The translations under genes were made by a program, and so were the position numbers. The notes under the pieces are model-generated. The model was not told where the DNA came from and made no database searches. It worked only from the letters and a program-made list of their open reading frames with translations. Below are positions 36,506 to 47,339 of a stretch of 64,000 nucleotides of DNA, one piece after another. Origin of the DNA: Viridothelium virens (Eukaryota > Ascomycota > Dothideomycetes > Trypetheliales > Trypetheliaceae); assembly GCA_010094025.1 (NCBI GenBank), contig ML991778.1:124001-188000 (forward strand). The letters run 5' to 3'. Within the stretch, counting starts at the first letter, position 1. Each line of letters begins with the position of its first letter.

Positions 36506-39500
36506 TCAGTCGCTATCACCACCAGTCTCGTTGCCTCCTTCTGCGTCACTAATTGCACCCTCGGCTTCCTCTGCGTCTTCGTCTTCATCATCGCTTCCCG
36601 AAGAGGGATCATCCGGCATGACAACGTTGTTGAGGTATGTGATCTATCGAGATACACGTCAGTTCATCGATCCCTCTATCATGCTTGGTCATGAGTTTGC
36701 GTTAGAATAATTGGGCTTTGGTCGCATCAGCAGTATGCACACCATTTGCCGGCGCACGCTACCTGCTGCATCTTGCACATCCAGGCCTCTTCGTGGAAGG
36801 TCTAAACGCCCGAAGTCGCATTGCAGGACGAGGCGTATTAATCAAATCGACGGAGAAGGACCTCCCAGAAGCTGGTACACTAAGAGACAGAGCCAATGCA
36901 CGGCATCGGCGCGGCCCATCGGTGTACTCCGTTGGCCAACTGCAAGCGCCCAGAAGGAAGCCTTCTCCTGAGAGATGCTCCGTTCCAGAGGTGACACGTT
37001 CTCGATCATAAGTATGGCTTGACCACACCAAGCAGCCCCCGCAATCTGCATGCACCTCGCCGTACGATGGCGCAAAATGGTACAGTATGCGAGTGCAATG
37101 CGCGGATCCGCTTCCCAAGCCACTCAAGGCGGAAGATGAGTGAGATGCGAATGACTCGAGAGGCTACGGCGACGGTGGGTGATATGTGATGGTGGCACAA
37201 GGTAGGGAGGGATGATGGGCAAAGCACTAAGAAGGGGAGTGGAGGCACTACGGGAGGATTACTTACGAAGGGTACCATGCATGAAACTATGTCCGCAATG
37301 CGTTGTAAACCCTGAGGGCCAACCACCTCCTCGTCCGGTAGCTTCCTCCCTACCGTAAAGTTCTTTAATTTGAGCAGCTCAATGTTGGGGTGATCGGCTT
37401 CGTATCCCTGAAACGAGAGCACGAAGGGTTAGTAAAAAAAAACCTCTGAACGCCAAAGGGTTCGAATTTGAAAGTTTTGAAAAAACTAGAGTGAGTCGAG
37501 AGAAAAGCTGGGAGGTGGGCTATTCCTTCGGTGGGGAGGGATCCGGGAAGGCACAAGGCCGGCTTGTTTTGACCAAGCGGCAGAGCATAGGGACGCTGTC
37601 GACTCAATCAAACGCCAACCACCATGCTCGGGTTGGCGTCCAAATTGGATGGTCAGCATTCGAACTGTGGCGTGTGAGGCATCATGCCCATCCAAGGTGA
37701 CTCTGATGGGAACCACGGCTTGCTTCATGCAGCACCATGGACTTGTTGTGTTGTAGGTAGCTCGTCCTCGGTTCCAAACTCTTAGCCTCTTCGGGGGGCT
37801 AGCATCCCGTCAACACTGCACCTTCGTCCCTCGCCATCCTCTTTCCAAGGACGGAGACTGGCAGAGCGACTCAAAGGCAAGGGAGCATTCATCATCACAT
37901 CCAGAAGAGTGGTATTGCATCCGGATCGCTGGCCTCGAGCAACGTCGTGCAACAGCCAACAGCGCTTACTCAAGCCTCATCCGATTTTGTCCATGAGCAG
38001 GATGGAAAATCCGGCTGTGCGACTGGATAATCCATGGGCACGCTATACTTACCGCGTATCGCACTTCCTACTATTTGTGGTTGCTGATGAATGAAAATCA
38101 AGTGTAGGCTTACCTTCGGCTTCGTCTTCAAAGCATTCCCCGAATTGAGTCCTGCAAACGCGTGCACTGCCTTCTTCTCGTCCTTGCCGATGCCTCCCAA
38201 GAACTCTTTGCGCATACCTGCATCACTCAAGACGGCTTTGATGCGATGTGGTTTCCGATCGATGTCGCGGCGAAGGGCTGCCAGGGGACCTGCCTCTGGC
38301 ATCCACAACCCGCCCCCTGTGATCCGAAAGCCTACGTCAGTCCCAATTCGAACGATCTTTGGAATACGGCCATCATGTGTCGCGGCTGGACGCCTCATAG
38401 GGTGCTGAGATCGAGATTATAAGAGTGTGTGTGCTTGACGTGCAGATTGCGACCGCGTGGTAATCACACGCCTGAGGAAGAAGGCCAACTGAACGCTCGT
38501 TACACCATTGCACGCCCAAATCACTGTGCTTCCCTCGAGCTATGTAGCCGCTTGCCGTGGACTGGCGCAGTAGATGGTTGCAGCACGGCTCCTGCTGACA
38601 GTGACTGAGACTTCAGTCAAAACCCAGCAGGGGTACTCGTAGGCAAAGCATTATCCATGGTGACCCGAATCATGATGCACTTGAAGATAATGCTATCTAA
38701 AAGCGCGTACGTGATGGCTCTACGATCTTATGCTGATGGAAAGAAACAGCTTTCGAAGACACCTTCTCCTCTCTCCCGTCCCAAATTTCCAGGCATTATA
38801 GTCAGCCTGAAGTACTAAGGAATATCGATCAATTCAAAGAGGAGGCGAACAATAGTGATTGAAAAGTCTTCTTGGCTGGCAGGCGTGAGTGCGGCGAGCC
38901 TATGATTCCTCACCGTCGGCCTGACCTGAATACTGTTTCTTGGTGTAGGGAGCAGAAAAGGTCTGAACGCTTATAAATCTAGCAATCCATAGCTCCAGGT
39001 TAGGGAAGCCATCCTCGTATTCTGCGAAGATATCGACTATCGCGTACAGAGGGTACCCTAAGATAATAGTACCCACTGCTGGAAGGCCATGGTAGATCAG
39101 GCAGTCGATATACGGAGAGTCTTGCGATAAGGGGGACAAGTCGGGAGGGGGGCAAGTAAGCTAGGGAAGATCGTCTTACCTACGAAGCTATCTCCAGGGG
39201 CAATTTGTACGTAGTAGGCAGCGTATGGACCTTTGCGACCGGTCCTTGACCTTCCTAGTGTTAGCTAATTTCATGCGTCCAGAACGCAACAATCTTACCA
39301 CGCTGCCGAGAAATGTGTCTTTCAGAGACTGCTATCAGCAAAAGTTTCATTCTTCCTGGCCAGACTAGTGAATGCGGCATACCTTGTAAGGGGTAGGGTC
39401 CGGACTGAAGCGGATATCACGGTATATTCGAAATACCTGGTCTGATTAGGAAGGGAGCGTTCTGGCTAGGGTAGCAGAAGCTCTTTCAACTCACGATATC

Positions 39501-40193
39501 CTTGAAGGGCAGCTCAGGAACAGTTTCATCAGCTTCACTGATTTTGGGGGAGAGCGCCTCCGCAAAACTCTTGAAATCTCGTTCTGCTTGGCGAAATTCA
39601 GGGTCGTTCATTTTAAGCCACTCCCGGTCATTGTTCTCCTTCAGATCCTTCAAAAAGAGCAACGTGTTTGGATGAATGCTGTCGTCCGTATACGGGGTAT
39701 CTCCAGCCTGTCTTGGTTTGGGCTTCTTTATAACGACTTGATTGCCAGGACCCAAGCCTGCTTTGACTCCTTGCCTCCATAACTCCTTGCCATTTGCGCC
39801 TTTGGGGGCTCCACCTAGCTGATTCTTTTGACCTCTTCCTTTCGCCCGCTTCTTAGTCTTCGTATCGTCGCTAGTAGAGTAATCTTCATCGACGTCATCC
39901 GAGTCAGATGGAGAGGGGATGACACTCTCGTCCTCATCCTCGTATCCAGATCCCTCCTCCGCAACAGAAGTCTCAGGCTCAGAAAGCTCATCCTCTGCAG
40001 TCACTTCGTCCTGCTCCTCATGTTGAAAGTGTTGGCTCTTCTTAGGCGTCACTTTGACCTTGGGAGTCTGATCGCTAGCTTTCGCACGCTTTGACTGGCG
40101 GATCGGAGTAGAAGTGGCTCCCGAAGCTCTTTTGCGAGACGAGGTGGGTGGTGTCGTGTTAGCGGATGCTTTTCGTGGTCTCCCTCGAGGCAT
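36506..40193 (-). CDS. DUF2461-family protein with three very long introns
   Basis: Exons 39495-40193, 39383-39436, 39299-39318, 39180-39250, 38114-38316, 37267-37407 and 36506-36643 total 1,326 nt (441 aa). The N-terminus starts with an AT-hook-like PRGRPRK, followed by a Lys/Glu/Ser/Asp-rich region (nuclear-like). DUF2461 begins near residue 180: LFLKDLKENNDREWLK, then FRIYRDIRFSPDPTPYK, HFSAAW, GPYAAYYVQIAPG, FVGGGLWMPE, FTVGRKLPDEEV. An acidic tail ends the protein. The family is widespread in bacteria and fungi with no established activity. Three introns are 48-64 nt, but the other three are 863 (38317-39179), 706 (37408-38113) and 623 nt (36644-37266), exceptional for this genome. All have normal GT donors and AG acceptors, and the conserved domain is continuous across them. 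Divergent from TYW3. Confidence 0.88.
36644..37266 (-). other. 623-nt intron in DUF2461 gene
   Basis: Donor gtaagt, acceptor tcgatag. Splicing joins MVPF to ITYLNNVVMPDD, continuing the family's C-terminus. Confidence 0.78.
37408..38113 (-). other. 706-nt intron in DUF2461 gene
   Basis: Donor gtaagc, acceptor gtttcag after a pyrimidine tract. An internal gtaagt occurs about 60 nt after the donor. No coding signal. Confidence 0.8.
38317..39179 (-). other. 863-nt intron in DUF2461 gene
   Basis: Donor gtaaga, acceptor ggatcacag with actgac branch-like sequence about 20 nt upstream. A 79-codon frame on the same strand (38900-39139) lies inside, without a recognisable domain. No transposon ends seen by eye. 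Confidence 0.8.
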
Positions 40194-40431
40194 TTCGTAT
40201 ATGCAATTGCTGTGAATTGGGCAAAAATTAGATCTGATGAGTCTCTTGAAGTCCCGTAAAATTCCAGCCAAGCGGATAGCAGCAGATCTCACGCGTTCGT
40301 GGGGGTGCGGACTGCACCCAACAGCCTGGTCGTGGCTGAAACTCGATCGGACATGTCTCCGATCTCTCTTCTCCATCCTTCACCCACCGTGCCACCTTGG
40401 GGTTAAACTTGGGAGAACACACTCACAAACC
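40194..40431. promoter_or_regulatory. Bidirectional promoter, DUF2461 gene / TYW3
   Basis: The two start codons are 238 bp apart and head-to-head, so both promoters must lie here. No obvious TATA box was picked out. Confidence 0.6.
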
Positions 40432-41474
40432 ATGTCAAGGCCACGCGCCTTTGCAACCAGAAAGAACCAAATCATGCACAAGCTTGGGGTGGATAGTTCT
40501 AGTTACTCGGACAAGTCACCCAAAGGTAGTGTGGATGAGCAAATCGTCGACCTCATCCAAGACATAAATGCCATTGATGGCCTTGTTACAACCAGCAGCT
40601 GCGCGGGGAGGATCAGTGTCTTCTTGGACAGTCTTAATCGCATGCAAAGTGCCCAAAAGCCTCAAAAAGATGCACATGAAAATAGCATAGAAGACATCAA
40701 CCAGGAACGTGGACGATGGCTTTTCTCATCTCATACACCTCTTGATATACAACATGCGCCAACAGAAACCCCTGAAATCATGACACTGTTTAGCCTCCAC
40801 CGGCTGGAGCAAAAAGGCGAAAATGATAATATTCTTTCAAGCGCCGAGTCGATCTCTCGTCGTCGGTGTATCCATTTTAAATTCGAACCAATGGTACAAA
40901 AGCTCCAATCCAAGAACTTCGACATCAAGGATTCGCCTGGCACTAACGCCTTTAAATACAGATCCTTCACATTGCCACAGCATCTTTGGAGGATACACAG
41001 AAAGTTCTGACTACAGCAATCAGTGCCGGGTTCCGTGAAAGTGGAGCTGTCAATTTCGACTTGGGACCAGATGGAACGATCGCGCCAATGGTTGCCGTAA
41101 GATCAACAGGACTGGCATCTGATACCGTCATAGGCTATCAAGATTCTTCAGGACTTCCTTTGAGCATAGTAGACGAAAGTTATTTACGCGCCTTGGTGAG
41201 CGTTGCCAATGATCGCTTTCTTGTGAATCAAGAGCGAATAGACAGATTCAGATCCGCTCTAAAGGACAAATACAACGATTCGGCCCATGGGACCAAACGG
41301 TCCTCCAATCGGGAGAATCGTGCATTAAGAAAGGATATGAAACGCGCTGAAGGCCTTCGGCGACAAATGATGGAGCGTAGAACGAGAGCACACGAAGCAA
41401 CTGGCTTCCAGACTAATGCTATAGACAAAGAGGAATACTCTTCTCTCGAATATGGCCTTGGCTTGCCCGAATGA
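40432..41474 (+). CDS. tyw3: tRNA wybutosine-synthesizing protein 3 (TYW3)
   Basis: Exons 40432-40893 and 40962-41474 give 324 aa. Family hallmarks: SPKGSVDEQI near the N-terminus, the conserved TTSSCAGRISVF stretch, then RCIHFKFEPMILHIATASL spanning the intron, and SAGFRESGA. TYW3 methylates the N4 position of the wybutosine precursor (yW-86) at G37 of tRNA-Phe using SAM, a step of the wyosine pathway after TYW1 and TYW2; cytosolic. The 68-nt intron 40894-40961 is phase 0 and removing it restores KFEPMILH. The C-terminal part is Lys/Arg/Glu-rich and helical, common in fungal versions. Shares its promoter region with the DUF2461 gene. Confidence 0.93.
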
Positions 41475-41549
41475 GCTCGAGCACGACTCTTATGGCGAGT
41501 AGTTCCGGTGAATAGTTCTATTCAAATATACCGGACCTATGGATCCTGT

Positions 41550-43758
41550 CTACGCGTCTAATCTTAGGCCTCCTAGCAGTTTATCTATTTTGCCTAGCAG
41601 GATCGAATAGTTGACCGCATCCTGCGCAAACTCATCGCCGGCAATCTCACCGTCTAAAGTTCTGACAGCGCCCCCTCCGAGTTCAGGAGCGTAGAGCTGG
41701 TCATCCTCGCTTGCCCGCGCAGTATTGGACGTTGCTACGTCGATACCTTCGTTCGCGGCTGGAAGCTGCCCAAGCTCGGCCATGGGCTTGACGTCCCCCA
41801 GTCCAAAATCAATGCCCTGCTCGTTTTCACGGGTGGCTATAGCAAGTTCTTCGCTTTCATCCATCATCTCCTCGATACCGGCGTCTTCGAAACGCAGACG
41901 AAAGCGTTCAGAGAGATAGTAACGAATGCTACAAAAGCGTCAGCGAGTCCTTGTCCCTCAGCTTGGATCGAATCATACTCGTCAATTAATTCGACGGTGT
42001 CCGTCTCTTGTCGTGCCTTCACCCTGTTTGCACTTTCCTTTACCAAATCCGCGAATTCCTCCTTGTCAATATACCTCTCCAATCTATACGCTATATACCT
42101 TGCACCGAATTCTTCTAGCCTTTGTACTCTAGTATCCCAACCAGCGCGGACAACATCATAAATGTCTATTATATCCTCTAGATCCGTCTCTCCTCTCGGA
42201 TTCTCTGACTCGACTATACTTGCGGCGCCATTGCCGAGTGTGCTGACAATCTGAGCCGCTCTCTGCTTGAGTTTCTCGATAAGCAACATATCTGCAGCGA
42301 ATAAGACGTCGATGGCTATTTCCAGGGGAAAATCGGCGCGCTCGGCGTACAGAAAGCGCAGAACCACTTCAAGAACGCTAGGCGGGCAATCTATGGGCAC
42401 TATTTGTAGGTGAAGAGTCTCCTGGGCCTCGCGGAACTCAGAGGAGAACATGGTAGAGAAGTACTCAGAGCGAAGTAGCATGGCACGATGAACTGGGAAA
42501 AGGACAGATTTTCGAGACTTCCGGGATCGCGAGGGTGAACGCGATCCATTAGAGGTAGGCCCAATTGGAATTCCATTGACTGGACCTAGCGTGTTTCGTA
42601 TCGTAGGTTCCGACGTTTGCTCTGTCTGCTCTTCTACGTCCTCATCGGCACGTAACAGAACATCCGCGAATATTCCGTTCTCCCTGTCCCATCTGACTTC
42701 ATCCGCTTTCCTTGTATCGATGTCGACCTTGTGTTTCAGTACATTGTCATTGAACCATATCTCAAGCTGGTTTCTACCACGGTTGACTTCATCCATTCTC
42801 CGTTGACGTGCGAGTCTTCGATCGCCGCCTTCCATGATGCCCTCAAACAGCCTCTCGATTTCTAACTGCTGGCTCAGCTTTCCTATCCCCGAAAGTATCG
42901 CCTGCTCTTCTTCGCCATCACCTAGATCCGCAGATACTTCTCCTAGATAGAGGTACCGTATTGCCACGTCAAATGATTGTGTTGGAACACTATTTGACAA
43001 TCTCCACGATGTCGATTCGGGCGCAGTAGAGAGCTTCTTCGCAAAGTATGGCGATCGTGCCGAAAGGATAAATTTATGTAGACGAAACGAATGATCCGCG
43101 GTGAGTAAGGTGATGTCCGAAGTGAGAGGATGCTCACGAGCGAGTAAGGACGTCACATGGCCTGCCAGCGGCTGGAGAGGATCGGAGGTCTTGGAATAGT
43201 CGTAAGACAGCAATAGATTTCGTATTCGGTCGTTCAGCGCATTATACAAACATCGCTCTCCTTGGAAAGTGTCTCTTTCGCAGAGCGCGCCAGACTCCAA
43301 GAGCAATTGTACGACCTCATAGTGGCCACAGAGGCTAGCCTTGGAGTACAACAGTCAGCGATTATTGGAAACGGGTCGACCGAGTTCTCACGCAAATAAG
43401 AACGCGTGGTACTCACCAATATCAAAGGTGTGTAATTGAAACGGTCACTGGCGTTGATATTCACACCTTCAATGATCTTTTCTTGGCAGACCTTCAAGTC
43501 TCCTCTTCTGCATGCTTCACAAAATACTCGGAAACTTTCGCTGACGTCAAGAGGATTCTCTTCTTTAAGACGGCCAGCACTTATCTCCTGTCTTTCGACA
43601 TGGAGGGCTTTTTCGATCTCATGCTTTCCCACTACCATGCTCTGCACGAAGTCAAGGCTCAATCGAACTTGACGACAGTGGACGGGAAAGGGAAACACGT
43701 CTCTGTCAATTACAATTGATGACTCGGGAGTGGCGTCGGCGTGAGTGCCGGAGGTCAT
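41550..43758 (-). CDS. Ankyrin-repeat and double BTB/POZ domain protein
   Basis: Exons 43417-43758, 41979-43339 and 41550-41928 total 2,082 nt (693 aa). Two ankyrin repeats lie near the N-terminus (FCEACRRGDLKVCQEKI; TPLILASLCGHYEVVQLLLE). A first BTB domain follows (SDITLLTADHSFRLHKFIL) and a second starts around FPVHRAMLLRSEYFSTMF with an insertion before it (EEQTEQTSEPT). This ankyrin-BTB-BTB order matches ABTB1/Btb3-type proteins, which act as Cul3 ubiquitin-ligase adaptors; the adaptor role is family knowledge, the substrate unknown. The 50-nt intron 41929-41978 (gtatga donor, gctgac branch) restores the frame into IRYYLSERFRLRF. The start ATG at 43758 is the first in the exon. Divergent from nimA, 288 bp between start codons. 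Confidence 0.88.
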
Positions 43759-44046
43759 GTCCGATGTGATCTTATCAGATTGAGCAGGGTCACTCAATCG
43801 TTGCTGGGCAACCAGCCACAATCACAAACGCTCGTATCCCGATGCGCGCATTTCACCACCTCATTGCACTAATAGCCATTCGTAAAATGCCTAACCACCC
43901 TCCAAGTACCTGATACCGCACGCCTCTTTGTACACAACGATGTATCGTTGCTAATATAGCCCCCTCTTATCATACCTTTTCCCACCACCGATTACACCTC
44001 GAATCTATCTACTCGGCAGAACTTGCGCTTTCAGATCAGATTTATC
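43759..44046. promoter_or_regulatory. Bidirectional promoter, ankyrin-BTB gene / nimA
   Basis: 288 bp between head-to-head start codons. It contains the promoters of both the BTB adaptor gene and nimA. Confidence 0.6.
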
Positions 44047-46745
44047 ATGGCTTCCGATGAGGAGAGGTATCAGCTTAAGGAGATAATAGGTTTGCAAATG
44101 GCACATTGACTTGATGAGGACTGCGCTGACTTGGGCTCAGGGCATGGCTCCTTCGGCATCATTCGAAAGTGTTTGAGAGTAGCTGACAGCAAGGTATAAC
44201 ACCTCGACCTGCTTGCAAAGGATCCAGCGAGGAAGACTGACTGTCACTGTCCAGATAATATGTCGCAAAGAAATCAATTATTCCAAGATGTCTCAAAAGG
44301 AAAAGGAACAGCTCCAAGCGGAGCTATCTATCCTCAGGGGATTGCATCATCCGAACATTGTGGAATACTTCGAGCGAGAGCATAAGAAAGAAACGGCAGA
44401 CTTGAACATCTATATGGAATACTGTGGCAATGGCGACCTCGGGAAGCACATTAAAAACCTCAAGCTTAGGAACCAGTATGCCCCTGAGGAGTTTGTTTGG
44501 AGTATATTCTCTCAGCTAGTCGACGCTTTGTACCGCTGCCACTACGGTGAGAACCCGCCAGAGGCCGGTACAAACTTGATGGGACTTGGTGAAGATGCCA
44601 AACCGAAAATAAAAAGCAAGCAGCAACCGTATATGATCTTGCATCGTGACTTGAAGCCAGAAAATGGTAGGCGACTTGATTCCAGACTTACCTATCATAT
44701 GTGATACCGCCATGGCTGACTCGATCATAGTCTTCCTTGGTGCAGACAACAGTGTCAAGCTTGGAGACTTTGGCCTTTCCAAGATCATGTCGTCGCATGA
44801 CTTCGCCTCCACCTATGTTGGCACCCCCTTCTACATGTCGCCTGAGATCTGCGCATCCGAGCGCTATACACTTTTTTCAGATATCTGGGGTCTAGGCTGC
44901 ATAATGTACGAGCTCTGTACCAAGGAGCCCCCTTTCAATGCCCGCTCACATTTGGAGCTCATCCAGAAAATTAAATTGGGGAAGTTCACTCCCCTACCAA
45001 GCTTCTACAGTCAAGAACTGCAGAATGTTATCAGCAGTTGTTTGAAGGTGAACCCCAATCACCGTCCAGATACGGCACATTTGCTGAATTTGCCCATCGT
45101 AAAATTGATGAGGAAAGCTCAGGAAGTCACAAGAATAGGGTCAAAGGCCGTGCTAGAGAAAGAAGAAGCAATTAAGACATTGGAAGAAATAAAGACAAAG
45201 ATGTTGGAAATAGAGGAGAATAAGACCAAGTTGCACGACGAGATGGACGGTGCTTTGAGGAGGCGATGGGAAGTCAAGGCTCATCTGGAAATTGACCGAC
45301 GCGTCGCCCTTGCGCTTCAAGAATTGCGAAAGGGTTTTGACGAGGAGGTTAACAAGCGAGTGGCTAGGGAGCTCGAGCGCAGACTCGCATCAACAGAGCA
45401 GAAGGAACAGGATTCCAGCAATCCGTCCTGGAGGATTGGAGACAGCAGCAACACAGCGCCATCATCCAGCCCACTCTCCTCAACGCCAGAGCTTAAAACT
45501 CATATCAGCCACCCTACCGTATCCCAAGGCACAGCAGCGTCAGCGGATGATGACTTCCCCTCCTCCACTGACATATCATCATTATCCCTCGACTCACCAA
45601 TCCAGTCGAAAGCGAGTTCCTCGGCGACATCGAACCCTACAAATCTTCAAGCGTGCAGGCCGACCAAACGATCGAGCCGCACACCTCTGACACGGGCGCA
45701 AACGATGATTGAAGCGCCTTCAGGACTTGCCGCCTTCCCCTCGCCTGCTGATATTGAAATGGCCGAGCCAAGCCCAATGTCCATCGAGGGTCTTAGTCTC
45801 TCTCCACGTCGCACCGGTGTGGTGGGCATCCTCCCAGCACCCGAGCCACCCAAACGCCATGGCAACATCTTCAGCAAAGCAGCCGCAGCATCTCGCCATC
45901 TCGAACCAATCTCCGCCGATTCGGATTCGGACGACTCGGACGCAGCCCTGAGTCCCACTCCAGCGAATGCGTCCCGCCCGTCCAGTTCTGCGAAGGGCAG
46001 CATCCGCAACGACCACACCACTGACATCTCCTCCGACGAAGAAGAGCACGACGGCCTCTCCGACATCCTTACTCCCTCTCGCCCCGCGGCAGGCCCCACG
46101 ACAAACCTCGCCCGTACTCATCTCACATCGGTGCTTCCCCCCTCAACTGCGACCTCTGGCGACCCCTTCAAGCCAGTCTCGCGTTCGCGTCCTGGTCTCA
46201 TAAGGCAGAGGACAATCGCTGCACCGCAGCGCACCACCGCCGGCAACGCGCCGGGCATTTTTGAGGCGGCCCCTTCTAAGGCAGCCGCGACGCGTCCCGT
46301 ATCGGGTGTGCCTGTGGTTGCGACCAGTCCATCGAGGCCGAGGACATTGGCGGCTGGCGCAGGAAGCAGTGACCATGGCAGTCCGATGCGCCGTGCTGGG
46401 AATCAACAGCCAGTGCAGCAGCAGCAGCAGCACCCGCAGCAAGGGAAGAAGAAGCACCAGCAGGATACGGAGGAGCTGGTGCGGCGCGTTCACCGGCATA
46501 ATCTGCATGGGAGGACGCTGGTGGAGTTGGCGCAGGAGAGAGTGGCGCCGACTGCGAAAACAGCAGCGAGCAAGGAACGGGAGAAGGAGAAGGAGGACCA
46601 GCAGCGCCCGACCGGGCCATTGATAGAGGAGAAGAAGCCGCATTTGCCGGCTGTATGGGATCCGGAGCGAGATGAAATGCCAAGTCCCTTCCTCGTTCGT
46701 GGACAGAAACCAGTGATGGCGATTGGGAAAGCGGCGTGGCGGTGA
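44047..46745 (+). CDS. nimA: Mitotic Ser/Thr kinase NIMA
   Basis: Exons 44047-44089, 44141-44193, 44255-44666 and 44731-46745 total 2,523 nt (840 aa). N-terminal kinase domain: IGHGSFG (residues 14-20), Lys37 in CRKEI, ILHRDLKPEN ending at residue 169, LGDFGLSKI, VGTPFYMSPE and DIWGLGCIMYE. A coiled coil follows (KTLEEIKTKMLEIEENKTKL) and then a long Ser/Pro/Thr-rich regulatory tail with a Gln run (QQQQQHPQQGKK). NIMA promotes mitotic entry and chromatin condensation and is degraded for mitotic exit; the tail normally carries the degradation signals. The protein is longer than Aspergillus nidulans NIMA (699 aa) because of the tail. All three introns are 51-64 nt. A 276-codon antisense frame over the last exon reflects base composition. 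Confidence 0.94.
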
Positions 46746-47330
46746 ATTAGTGGAGGCCTTTCCTGCTTCGGCCTTGAGCCTTGTCTCTGGGATCTTTTTT
46801 TTTTTTTTTTTTGGCTTTGCGTTTCTGGATAAAGCTACACGTGAGCTTTTGGACTTTGGATAGCGTAACTTGGACGGCATGGCGCCAGGGCGTAGTAGGG
46901 GTTGATGCCTACCCATCTTATGCATAGCGAGCGTGATGAACGATGCTGTTGGTGAAGCTGCATGTCTCTGCATTTGTTTCCAATTAAGTCCAGCGACTTG
47001 GCCGGTTTATCACTGCATATTGACTCTCTTCTCGATTGTAAATAGTAGAAAGCGCGAAGCGAAGGGGTATCACCTTACTTCTCAGTCAGAACGCGTAGTG
47101 CAATGCATCATCTTCATCACACCTACGCCTGGTAGCCCCACCTTGGCGATAATTCGCAGTGCAGCCATCTTTCCATCACAGACCTGGCGGCTATATAATG
47201 AGCCTGGATCCTCTTCCAGTTCTACCTCTCCATGATTAAGCGCTAAGTATCTGCAAGCGCCCAGAGAGGACCGCGGTCTTCTCCCCCTCACAGGATAAGT
47301 ACATCCTGTTCAAGAGCCAGTGATGGCAGT
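46746..47330. other. Intergenic, nimA 3' side
   Basis: Starts with the nimA 3' UTR and a T run of about 18-20 at 46794-46812. The rest has no gene. Confidence 0.5.
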
Positions 47331-47339
47331 TTGCTAATC

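Noticed and set aside
37441-37460. tRNA T-loop-like GGTTCGAATTT
   Set aside because: No acceptor stem, D-arm or anticodon arm could be found around it.
37861-37920. Possible C/D-box snoRNA in the 706-nt intron
   Set aside because: A TGATGA-like box is present on the minus strand, but no CTGA box was seen within about 100 nt downstream.
46143-46973. 276-codon minus-strand frame
   Set aside because: Antisense to the nimA tail; Leu/Arg-rich low-complexity translation with no domain.
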